DNA of 6,888 nt from Alphaproteobacteria bacterium. GTDB taxonomy: Bacteria; Pseudomonadota; Alphaproteobacteria; BOG-932; Roseiterribacteraceae. Numbering within the stretch: position 1 is the stretch's first letter; every line of letters starts with the position of its first letter. The notes below the pieces were generated by a model, which had not been told where the DNA came from, ran no database searches, and saw only the letters and a list, made by a program, of their open reading frames with translations. Position numbers and translations under genes: made by a program. The stretch is from contig CAJCJC010000207.1 of the NCBI GenBank assembly GCA_903970575.1, positions 1 to 6,888 on the forward strand. The letters run 5' to 3'. Below, one piece after another: positions 1 through 5,385 of the stretch.

Positions 1-99
1 GACGAATGGGCCGTCCAGCGCGGACGATACATGACCCTGGAAACCATCGCCAAACTCGGCGATGATCAAACCATCATGCTGCCAGCCGTGGCCGCTTGA
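1..99 (+). CDS. IS256-like transposase, C-terminal end (partial)
   Basis: The frame is open from the first base and stops with TGA at 97-99, giving 32 residues that begin DEWAVQRGRYMTLETIA and end LPAVAA. This tail, with an E-W-x-x-Q-R-x-R-Y-M core and a closing P-A-V-A-A, resembles the extreme C-terminus of mutator-type (IS256 family) DDE transposases as I remember them. The catalytic domain lies outside the window, so neither family nor activity can be confirmed here. An imperfect palindrome and a possible terminal repeat follow the stop, as expected at the right end of such an element. The family call is moderately sure; that this is the 3' end of a gene is clear. Confidence 0.6.
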   Translation, partial: DEWAVQRGRYMTLETIAKLGDDQTIMLPAVAA

Positions 100-104
100 T
101 AATC

Positions 105-121
105 CCGGCCAGACTGGCCGG
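105..121 (+). terminator. Hairpin after transposase stop
   Basis: Arms CCGGCCAG (105-112) and CTGGCCGG (114-121) are perfect reverse complements around a single central A, five bases after the transposase stop. As RNA this folds into a 6-bp GC stem with a 5-base loop. There is no U-tract, so it would be a weak intrinsic terminator or simply an mRNA-end structure. Confidence 0.35.
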
Positions 122-171
122 AGAACGCAGTGACCAAGCCGCTGTTACACCACGCGATGGGGCACGATCGT

Positions 172-543
172 GGAGGGGACCACGATTTTCTCGTGCTTCC
201 GCAACTCCAAGCGATGATCATCAAGTACACTCGTGATTACGCCCAATCCTTACGCGACTGCGGGATCGACCCGCCGTTTGTAGTGTTTGTGAGCCTCGTG
301 GATGTCTACGGAATGCGCCTGACGCGAGATTTTATAGATCGTGCCATTCCCGAAGATTTGGCTTCGGGTCCGCTCAATCAAAATCACTTTCAGTTTGTCG
401 AGACCGTATTTGAAGCAATTCCATCCGATTATCAGGAGTGCGCAAAACTTGTCCGGGCAACTCTCAACCATATGTCAACCGCTGCGGAGTTGCGCTCGAC
501 CCCTTACTTTGACGCTGCCGGCAATTACACATTGCCTTTATAG
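172..543 (+). pseudogene. 3' fragment of an unidentified gene behind the IS end
   Basis: An open frame runs to TAG at 541-543. It can be read from a GTG at 130, but the first 14 or so residues (MTKPLLHHAMGHDR) would be encoded by the IS right end. The native part is about 123 residues, including IDPPFVVFVSLVDVYGMRL, then IPSDYQECAKLVRATLNHM and a terminal FDAAGNYTLPL. Mixed hydrophobic and charged residues and a well-formed end suggest a real soluble protein domain. It vaguely recalls the C-terminal part of Schlafen/AlbA_2-type proteins, but I would not assign a function. GC is about 49% over 301-540, below the neighbouring genes, suggesting foreign origin. An internal ATG at 214 could give a 109-residue protein but has no clear ribosome site. 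The simplest reading is a gene whose 5' part was lost when the IS inserted or through later deletion. Confidence 0.5.
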
Positions 544-762
544 GCGCGCCCTTTCGGGCATCAGCGAGCCTACAACCTGGGCGAGGTGCCAGGTCGCCGA
601 GGCGACAACAAGAACGATAAGCACCGTCAAAACCAGAATTACCGCGTGCTCGAAGCGTTCATAGAAACTCAAGCCGCTGAAAGACGCCATCCCCCTGCGG
701 AAAGCGGTTCGAACCTGGGACGATAACGAACCCGGATTGCTGTCGTGGTCTATAGCGTTCAT
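538..762 (-). pseudogene. PsiE-like membrane protein, 3'-truncated
   Basis: Read leftward from ATG at 760-762, the frame encodes 74 residues. The N-terminus is soluble, followed by LSFYERFEHAVILVLTVLIV, one hydrophobic span at about residues 40-65 and a short tail MPERARL. The Y-E-R-F-E-H-A-V-I-L-V-L-T block matches the start of the first transmembrane segment in phosphate-starvation-inducible PsiE-family proteins. Those proteins are usually about 130-150 residues with four segments; only the first is present here. Past the stop (TAA, 538-540) the DNA belongs to a different gene on the other strand, so the remainder was probably deleted. A TTG at 834 in the same frame is a possible but less likely start. 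No strong ribosome site is visible. Family call moderate; it could instead be an intact single-span small membrane protein. Confidence 0.45.
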
Positions 763-894
763 GGAGTGAGTCCGCGTTATGCATCTTGGGGATTTAAAGG
801 CTTCGATAAGGAGTCCTTGCTGGCGATCCGCCAACGGCGTCGGCGCGAGGGGGAAAGCCCAGGCGCGCAGCCACCGAATAGCGTCGCGCGCCGA

Positions 895-915
895 CGGTCT
901 CCGTCGAGGAGACCG
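895..915 (-). terminator. Hairpin downstream of hsp20
   Basis: Perfect 8-bp arms (CGGTCTCC at 895-902, GGAGACCG at 908-915) enclose a 5-base loop. GC-rich sequence on both sides could extend the stem imperfectly. It lies about 30 bases past the hsp20 stop on the leftward transcript. No U-run follows, so it may act as an mRNA 3'-end stabiliser or a weak terminator. The rest of 763-946 shows no convincing gene. Confidence 0.45.
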
Positions 916-946
916 CCTCGCGCCCGCCAGATTCGGCCCGCGATCC

Positions 947-1438
947 TCAGCCGCTAGAGACCGAAATGCGCTTGACCTGCCTTTCAGCCTCGGCTCGCTT
1001 CGCCAGCGTGACAGTCAAGATGCCGTTCTTGAAGGATGCAGTGACCTTCTCGGGGTCGATATCTGGGCCTAGCTGAAGCGATCGCTGGAACTGGCCGTGC
1101 CAACGCTCGCTGTAGAGAGCGCCCTGACTTTCGGATTTCTTCTCACCCTTCAGCGTCAGTGCGCCTTCCGCCAGAGTGACCTCGACGTCTTTTTGGTCCA
1201 TGCCAGGCAACTCGGCGGCGACCTTGACCTCTCTGTCCGTCTCGCTCACCTCGATTTGCGGCCAGCCACTGTGCGTTCCAAAGCCTGTCGGAATGCCGAC
1301 CCCGAAGCCGCGCGAAAAATCATCGAATATCCTGTTCATCTCCCGATGCAGGGCCAGGAATGGATCGCCCTCGTCGGCAACCCGTCGCGTCGTAACGGAA
1401 CGATTCCGATTCCAGGGAACGAGATCAGTTAAAGCCAT
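947..1438 (-). CDS. Small heat-shock protein (Hsp20/alpha-crystallin)
   Basis: This cytoplasmic ATP-independent chaperone should bind unfolding proteins during stress and hold them for refolding by DnaK or ClpB. The 163-residue protein has a variable N-terminal arm (about 1-58, with the helix-like ALHREMNRIFDDFSRGFG). An alpha-crystallin domain follows (about 59-147) that includes WPQIEVSETDREVKVAAELP. The family-defining F-K-N-G-I-L-T-V-T-L strand lies at 136-145. Near the C-terminus I-S-V (158-160) fits the I/V-x-I/V oligomerisation motif. The frame can be extended upstream to 1582, but ATG at 1436-1438 is chosen because GGAGGTG sits just before it and the extension is unlike the family. 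Length is normal for bacterial class A/C proteins. The gene stands alone; the leader hairpin and candidate sigma-32 promoter suggest heat control at two levels. Family assignment is certain, the specific paralogue name is not. Confidence 0.96.
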   Translation of the reverse strand: MALTDLVPWNRNRSVTTRRVADEGDPFLALHREMNRIFDDFSRGFGVGIPTGFGTHSGWPQIEVSETDREVKVAAELPGMDQKDVEVTLAEGALTLKGEKKSESQGALYSERWHGQFQRSLQLGPDIDPEKVTASFKNGILTVTLAKRAEAERQVKRISVSSG

Positions 1439-1441
1439 GTT

Positions 1442-1461
1442 CACCTCCATCATTGGAGGCG
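1442..1461 (-). promoter_or_regulatory. SD-masking hairpin in hsp20 leader (possible RNA thermometer)
   Basis: In the hsp20 mRNA, CGCCUCCA (template 1461-1454) pairs with UGGAGGUG (1449-1442). This gives an 8-bp stem with one G-U pair and a 4-base loop AUGA. The right arm contains the whole Shine-Dalgarno sequence GGAGGUG, three bases before the AUG. Small-heat-shock genes are a classic site of such thermometers (ROSE, 4U, cyanobacterial hsp17). This leader matches none of those consensus forms that I can see, and the stem is GC-richer than usual. An upstream GGCGGGC (template 1493-1487) can also pair perfectly with GCCCGCC (1464-1458), which would take the lower half of the left arm and free part of the SD. 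Structure is seen directly; function is inferred. Confidence 0.5.
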
Positions 1462-1555
1462 GGCACGACGACCGCCAGCGCCCCGCGCCCGCCGGTTGAT
1501 CATCCGTTGCGGGCTGCGGCGCGAAGCCGGAGCCAGCGACGGGGTTCTGCACAAG

Positions 1556-1583
1556 ATTTAGGCAGGCGAATGAGGCGTTCAAG
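1556..1583 (-). promoter_or_regulatory. Candidate RpoH (sigma-32) promoter of hsp20
   Basis: On the leftward strand CTTGAA (1583-1578) is followed after 15 bases by CCTAAAT (1562-1556). The first is a perfect heat-shock -35 core. The second differs by one base from the alphaproteobacterial -10 form CYTATNT as I recall it. A start near 1548 would give a leader of about 110 bases containing the SD-masking hairpin. No other good promoter was noticed between the antitoxin gene and hsp20. Confidence 0.4.
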
Positions 1584-1720
1584 AGGGACGAAATCGCAAC
1601 GGAAAATCAGGGTCAGAGACAATTTCTCCATCATAAAGAATACCTTAGGCGGCGCAGCCTTGTGACAGCCAACGTCCGTGGCCATCGCGCCTAATCGTCA
1701 CCGCCCAATCCCGAGCCATG

Positions 1721-2005
1721 TCACACCAACTCAAGCCGCAGTTCGCGGCCGAGGAGCGCCGCCGCGCGCTGGAGGGTTTCGATGGTGATGTTACCCTTCG
1801 CCTTCAGGATGCGGTCAATTTGGGCGCGGCTGGTGTGCATGCGTTCGGCGAGGGCGGCCTTCGTCATGCCCTGACGTTCCATTTCCTGGGCGAGTTGCCA
1901 GGCCACTACGCGCGTCACCGCCTCGGTCTTCGCGGCTTCGCGGATACCTTCCTCGCTCAGGAATGCGTCGAGCGTGGTCCCCCAATGAGGGTTCTTTTCG
2001 GTCAT
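1721..2005 (-). CDS. XRE-family antitoxin/regulator (HigA-like)
   Basis: This 94-residue DNA-binding protein is expected to neutralise a RelE/HigB-type toxin and repress its own operon. Residues 1-34 (NPHWGTTLDAFLSEEGI and the following helix) form the N-terminal extension common to this antitoxin subgroup. Residues 35-88 form a Cro/C1-type helix-turn-helix, with MTKAALAERMHTSRAQIDRI covering the first helices and recognition helix, and ITIETLQRAAALLGRELRLE closing the fold. The ATG at 2003-2005 overlaps the TGA of the upstream toxin remnant as ATGA, the usual translational coupling in toxin-first operons. AAGGAG lies about six bases before the ATG, inside the toxin tail. The frame is intact although the toxin is broken, so this is now an orphan antitoxin, perhaps acting as a transcription factor or cross-protecting against related toxins. 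Antitoxin family is firm; the HigA label is by resemblance. Confidence 0.88.
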   Translation of the reverse strand: MTEKNPHWGTTLDAFLSEEGIREAAKTEAVTRVVAWQLAQEMERQGMTKAALAERMHTSRAQIDRILKAKGNITIETLQRAAALLGRELRLELV

Positions 2006-2128
2006 GCCTTCATCTCCTTCATGCGTTCACGCGCAATCTCCAAGCGGCATGCCAATCGGCCAACCGTACTGAACCGTTGACAGATCGACGCCAATCGCAC
2101 GTCTGTCGCCCACGGGAAGGGTTCGCAA
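2002..2128 (-). pseudogene. Remnant of RelE/HigB (Gp49-like) toxin, internally deleted
   Basis: Directly upstream of the antitoxin, two toxin-like pieces lie in different frames. The first (about 2128-2042) reads LRTLPVGDRRAIGVDLSTVQ and then YGWPIGMPL, which matches the N-terminal third of Gp49-like toxins, where a G-x-P-I-G-M-P-L turn precedes the catalytic strands. The second (about 2041-2002) reads EIARERMKEMKA and stops inside the antitoxin ATG, which matches the extreme C-terminus. The join is near 2041-2046 and shifts frame, so roughly 60 central residues (the strands with W-E-x-R and the H-G-F-x-K-K-T-x-K-T region of relatives) are missing. The 5' end is also lost: an in-frame TAA at 2132-2134 lies just upstream. 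The product cannot be an active RNase. Recognition relies on short motifs plus perfect position and overlap; I am fairly, not fully, sure. Confidence 0.6.
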
Positions 2129-2134
2129 CCATTA

Positions 2135-2520
2135 AAGCACCAGTTCCGCGCCGCCTGCCGTTCGCTGCCCAGAAATAGGGCAATTCCACTTAAAATTTAG
2201 GCAATTTACCTTTCCGAACGCCTTGTCGGTGACGTTTTTTGCTTGAACGTCGGCCGTTTGGACAGTCTGGAACGAAGACATATACAAAAATAATATGTTC
2301 TGAAAATGCACGATCAGGGCCTGATTCATATCGGATGCTCGTCATAGGCGTTCGCGATTCTTAACGGCGATGACTGCGTGAGATTCGCGCGAGGCGCGGC
2401 TTTGGCCAATTCGGGTCAGGGGCCGATTCCGGCGTTCCAAAACCCCACTCCCCCATGATTTTTCCTGGAAATCCGGCGGCGCCGCCGGCGTCTTGCGCCT
2501 TGGAACAACGTCGCGCTCAT
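2135..2520. other. Gene-poor spacer
   Basis: I find no gene here that I would defend; the short leftward frames have no recognisable domain and no ribosome site. Minor inverted repeats occur, for example GACGTT/AACGTC and ACATAT/ATATGT around 2230-2300. The notable element is the 16-bp palindrome listed separately. Composition changes from mixed to GC-rich before the AT-rich block begins near 2520. Confidence 0.5.
2473..2488. repeat. 16-bp perfect GC palindrome
   Basis: CCGGCGGCGCCGCCGG reads identically on both strands. It has no loop, so it resembles a dimeric protein-binding site more than a terminator, although it could be chance in GC-rich DNA. It sits about 30 bases before the switch to AT-rich sequence. 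Confidence 0.55.
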
Positions 2521-2700
2521 AAAAACGGCATGATAGTTTTCCATAAAACAATGATGCCAATATTAAAAATACTCTGAATTTTATAAAAGCTTTCTTCAAT
2601 CGAAAAATCTAAGTTTTTATCTTTCCATAAAAACAAAGCGTTAGATTTTTGTCAATTTCCAAATATAGCTTCTTTACGGATACTTGTGGCTTATTCGTTT
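2521..2700 (+). promoter_or_regulatory. AT-rich block upstream of the TonB receptor
   Basis: I counted 49 G or C in 180 bases (27%), against well over half in the neighbouring genes. It contains an 11-bp direct repeat TTTCCATAAAA at 2538-2548 and 2622-2632, exactly 84 bases apart. A third CATAAAA lies at 2518-2524, and a palindrome TTTTATAAAA at 2579-2588. TTGTCA at 2649-2654 could be a -35 element, but no convincing -10 is spaced from it. No clear Fur-type palindrome is present. The block most likely holds the receptor promoter and regulator or nucleoid-protein binding sites. A 126-base GC-rich leader then precedes the ATG. Confidence 0.4.
2603..2650. repeat. Long AT-rich hairpin (10 + 8 bp)
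   Basis: Outer arms AAAAATCTAA (2603-2612) and TTAGATTTTT (2641-2650) are perfect complements. They are stacked directly on an inner perfect stem of GTTTTTAT (2613-2620) and ATAAAAAC (2627-2634). The loop is CTTTCC, and the only interruption is a 6-base bulge (2635-2640). Eighteen base pairs in 48 bases are unlikely by chance even in AT-rich DNA. Both strands end in a T-run, so it could be a bidirectional terminator, a leader structure, or a remnant of a small mobile repeat. Confidence 0.6.
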
Positions 2701-2826
2701 TTGCCGAGCATTGGCATCTCAATTGCAAATGCGCCTCGGCAAACGGCGCGACGGCTGGCGTGGTTGCAGGGCCAACCTGCCGCCGGGCGCGGCGCGTCAC
2801 AGTCAATCCGTAAAGGGCAATCCCAA

Positions 2827-5334
2827 ATGTCAGGACCCAACAACGCCATTATTTCATCCCCCGATCGTAGGTTCGATCCCGTCACCGCCTCCTGGCCGCG
2901 CGCCGCGCGCCGCCTGGCGCTTTTAACAGGCACGATCGTGGCATCCGCGGGCGCGCTATCCTTATCGCTCGCAACGGGCGCGCACGCGCAATCGGCCCCG
3001 GCGCAATCGGCTTCAGGGCCGGACGCGTCATCCGATGGGCTGCAAGAAATTGTCGTGACCGCGCAGAAGCGCTCCTCCACGGTTCAGGCGACGCCGGCGA
3101 GCATTTCGGCGGTCACCGGCCTCGGCTTGCAAGAGCGCGGCATCACCTCCCTCGCCACGCTGGCTCAGGCGACGCCTGGCGTTTCGTTGAAAAGCGAAGG
3201 GCCGAGCCAGACCGAAATCGAGATGCGCGGCATGACCTCGAGCGGCGGCAATTCCCCAACCGTCGGTTTCTATCTGGACGACGTTCCCCTCACGGGTCCG
3301 GCCGGCGCGCAAAACGGGCATGTGATCATCGATCCCTCGCTTTACGACCTGGATCGCGTGGAAATCCTGCGCGGGCCGCAAGGCACGCTCTACGGCGCGA
3401 GTTCCATGGGCGGCACGGTGAAGCTGATCACCAATCAGGCCGATCCGAACGTGTTCGCGGGTTCGGCGCAAACGATTCTGTCGGGCACCGATGGGGGCGG
3501 TTTCAATCACAACGATAATTTCATGCTCAACATCCCGGTGGTGGAGAGCAAGCTGGCGTTGCGCGTGGTGGGAACGGAGAATTTCACCAGCGGCTGGATC
3601 AACCGGATCGTGGCCTACCCGTTTCCACTGGTCAATTACAACCCGGCCACCACAATCGCCACCCGCGGTAATGTTCAGAACGCGCCGGTCCAGGCGGAAT
3701 ATCCCGGATCGAACGCCTATCGAATCTATGGCGCGCGGGTGAGCGCGCTCTGGCTGCCGACGGATAATTTGACGGTCAAATCGTCGTTCTTTTACGAGGC
3801 GAGCCGGCAGAATGGGGTCAGCGCTTTCGACAGCACCCCGGGCGTCAAGAACGCGCATTACGAGCCGTTCGATATTTCCGAGCCGCTGACCGATAAGATC
3901 GCGGTTGGCGCGCTCACCGTCGATTACAGCTTCGACGATTTCGACGTCACATCCAGCACCGGGTTGTGGTATCGCAAATCAACGCAGATCGAAGAAGCCA
4001 GCGAGGAATTCAACAATCCGGATTCGGCGGCGACATACGCCTCCAATAACGGCCTGCCCAACCCCGGATATTATGGCCCGACCGGAAGCGGCCCGGAATC
4101 CGGCGTCGAGCGCGACCCATCGAGGCAGTTCAGCGAAGAGCTGCGATTCACATCGAAAGGCGATGGACCGTTCACCTGGGTCGCCGGCGCCTATTACAGC
4201 TATTTCTGGTCACGGTGGACGTTCGCCGGGACCACGCCCAACTATGGGACTTATATGGATTTGGGCACGTTCGCGCCGGCGACGACGCCCAACTGGTTCG
4301 ACGCGGATGAGCCAAGCTCAACCAGTCAGCATGCGCTGTTCGGAGACTTGACCTACGCGCTCACCGACCAGCTTAAGGCCGATATCGGCCTGCGCTGGAG
4401 CAATTACGACTACAAGTTTTCCGCCTGCATCAGCGGTTGGGGCTCAGGGCTGGGCGCAGCACAACCATCGTGCTCCGGCCTCATCAAGCTGAACCAGTAT
4501 CAGGTCAACCCGAAATTCAACCTGACCTATACGTACGATCCGGATCTGATGATGTACGCCACCGTGTCCAACGGTTCGCGTCCCGGCGGGGGAGACGCCG
4601 TGTATCCGACGACCGGCGCCATCTGGGGCCCTGCTTTCGCCGCCTATAACTATACCAGCGGCAAGTGGCCCTCCACCTATCAATCGGACCGGGTCTGGAG
4701 TTACGAAATCGGCCAAAAGGCGCGCTTCCTCGATCACCGGCTGACCGTGGACACAAGCGTCTATTACGAGGATTGGGAAAATATCCAGCTCGAGGCGTAT
4801 CCCAACGTCTGGGCGCTGAACATCAATGGTAAGAAAGCCACGATCTTGGGCGGCGACATCAATACGATCGCGGTCCTGGGCGGCGGCTTCGACCTCACGG
4901 CCGGCATCGGTTACCTGTATGAAAAGCTGGAGTCAGGCCCGTACTGGCAAATTCAGCCGAACAATGTGCTGCCCGATGTCGCGCGCATTAACGGCGATCT
5001 CGTTCTCGCCTATGCGAAGGACCTCAGCGAAAAATATACTTTCAAGGCGCAGGTCGAATACTCGTATACAGGATCGCGTTACTCGCTCGCCTTCGGGAAC
5101 GGTTTCGAGACCAACGGTCAGTACATCAAACTTCCCGGTTACAGTCTGGCCAATATCCGGGTGGGCCTTGAATCCGATGACGGGTGGGAGGCGGCGCTGT
5201 TCATCAACAACGCGACCAACACGCACGCGCAACTGGAAAACCTGTTCCAATTGAACGAAGCGTCCTCGGCCTTCAACCGCGTCGTCACCAATCAGCCGCT
5301 TACCGGAGGCATCGATCTGAAATACCACTTCTAG
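2827..5334 (+). CDS. TonB-dependent outer-membrane receptor
   Basis: This 835-residue protein should import a scarce ligand (siderophore, other metal complex, sugar or aromatic compound) across the outer membrane using TonB energy. Residues 1-54 form a long signal peptide: n-region with PRAARR, hydrophobic core, and a likely cut in AHA|QS. A short tandem AQSAP/AQSAS follows, then the TonB box EIVVTA (74-79). The plug domain (about 85-205) has the hallmark blocks IEMRG, PTVGFYLDDVP, and VEILRGPQGTLYGASSMGGT. The rest is a beta-barrel rich in alternating aromatic strands and ends in a terminal F (LKYHF), as required for barrel assembly. The frame opens at GTG 2686, but ATG 2827 is preferred: AAAGGG lies nine bases upstream and the signal peptide then begins properly. 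No TonB-ExbBD, sigma/anti-sigma pair or N-terminal signalling domain is seen. The plug most resembles sphingomonad-type receptors of broad, often unknown substrate. Confidence 0.95.
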   Translation: MSGPNNAIISSPDRRFDPVTASWPRAARRLALLTGTIVASAGALSLSLATGAHAQSAPAQSASGPDASSDGLQEIVVTAQKRSSTVQATPASISAVTGLGLQERGITSLATLAQATPGVSLKSEGPSQTEIEMRGMTSSGGNSPTVGFYLDDVPLTGPAGAQNGHVIIDPSLYDLDRVEILRGPQGTLYGASSMGGTVKLITNQADPNVFAGSAQTILSGTDGGGFNHNDNFMLNIPVVESKLALRVVGTENFTSGWINRIVAYPFPLVNYNPATTIATRGNVQNAPVQAEYPGSNAYRIYGARVSALWLPTDNLTVKSSFFYEASRQNGVSAFDSTPGVKNAHYEPFDISEPLTDKIAVGALTVDYSFDDFDVTSSTGLWYRKSTQIEEASEEFNNPDSAATYASNNGLPNPGYYGPTGSGPESGVERDPSRQFSEELRFTSKGDGPFTWVAGAYYSYFWSRWTFAGTTPNYGTYMDLGTFAPATTPNWFDADEPSSTSQHALFGDLTYALTDQLKADIGLRWSNYDYKFSACISGWGSGLGAAQPSCSGLIKLNQYQVNPKFNLTYTYDPDLMMYATVSNGSRPGGGDAVYPTTGAIWGPAFAAYNYTSGKWPSTYQSDRVWSYEIGQKARFLDHRLTVDTSVYYEDWENIQLEAYPNVWALNINGKKATILGGDINTIAVLGGGFDLTAGIGYLYEKLESGPYWQIQPNNVLPDVARINGDLVLAYAKDLSEKYTFKAQVEYSYTGSRYSLAFGNGFETNGQYIKLPGYSLANIRVGLESDDGWEAALFINNATNTHAQLENLFQLNEASSAFNRVVTNQPLTGGIDLKYHF

Positions 5335-5341
5335 CGCCACG

Positions 5342-5375
5342 GCGCGGCGAGCGGCCGAAATGGCGCTCGCCGCGC
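5342..5375. terminator. Bidirectional terminator between convergent genes
   Basis: Perfect 12-bp GC arms (GCGCGGCGAGCG at 5342-5353, CGCTCGCCGCGC at 5364-5375) enclose a 10-base loop. The stem starts seven bases after the receptor stop and lies ten bases beyond the stop of the opposing lipoprotein gene. On the + strand it is followed by GGGTGGTTTCTT, a weak T-rich tail. Its position suits termination of both transcripts. Confidence 0.75.
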
Positions 5376-5385
5376 GGGTGGTTTC

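Larger units (their letters stand above)
1..170 (+). mobile_element. Right end of an IS256-like insertion sequence
   Basis: The transposase stop at 99 is followed by about 70 non-coding bases, typical of the short right flank of IS256-type elements. The stretch at about 141-169, containing TTACACCACG and GGGGCACGATC, resembles right terminal inverted repeats of this family. I place the boundary near 170, but the left end is outside the window, so neither the inverted repeat nor the target duplication can be verified. GC content and codon style drop shortly after this point, which agrees with a boundary. Confidence 0.45.

Noticed and set aside
745..957. Rightward 70-residue frame between the PsiE-like gene and hsp20
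   Set aside because: Arg/Pro-rich low-complexity translation across the hsp20 3' hairpin; no support.
1500..1685. Leftward 61-residue frame ahead of hsp20
   Set aside because: It overlaps the candidate hsp20 promoter and leader, and has no ribosome site or recognisable motif.
2132..2329. Leftward 65-residue frame upstream of the toxin remnant as a toxin N-terminus
   Set aside because: It is in frame with the remnant but ends in TAA before it, and its sequence does not resemble toxin N-termini.
2342..2599. Leftward 85-residue frame with a hydrophobic start (KKAFIKFRVFLILASLFYG)
   Set aside because: The hydrophobic start is what the AT-rich block would encode by chance; the rest is Arg/Pro-rich and unlike a protein, with no convincing ribosome site.
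2686..2826. Upstream extension of the receptor to a GTG at 2686
   Set aside because: It would put about 47 residues before the signal peptide; ATG 2827 has a better ribosome site and gives a normal export signal.
2986..3011. 11-bp direct repeat GCGCAATCGGC in the receptor gene
   Set aside because: It encodes the tandem AQSAP/AQSAS just after the signal peptide cut; such short linker repeats are ordinary.
3028..3858. Long leftward open frame (276 residues) inside the receptor gene
   Set aside because: Lies antisense to a certain receptor gene; the Arg/His-rich translation has no domain. It arises from GC-rich codon bias.
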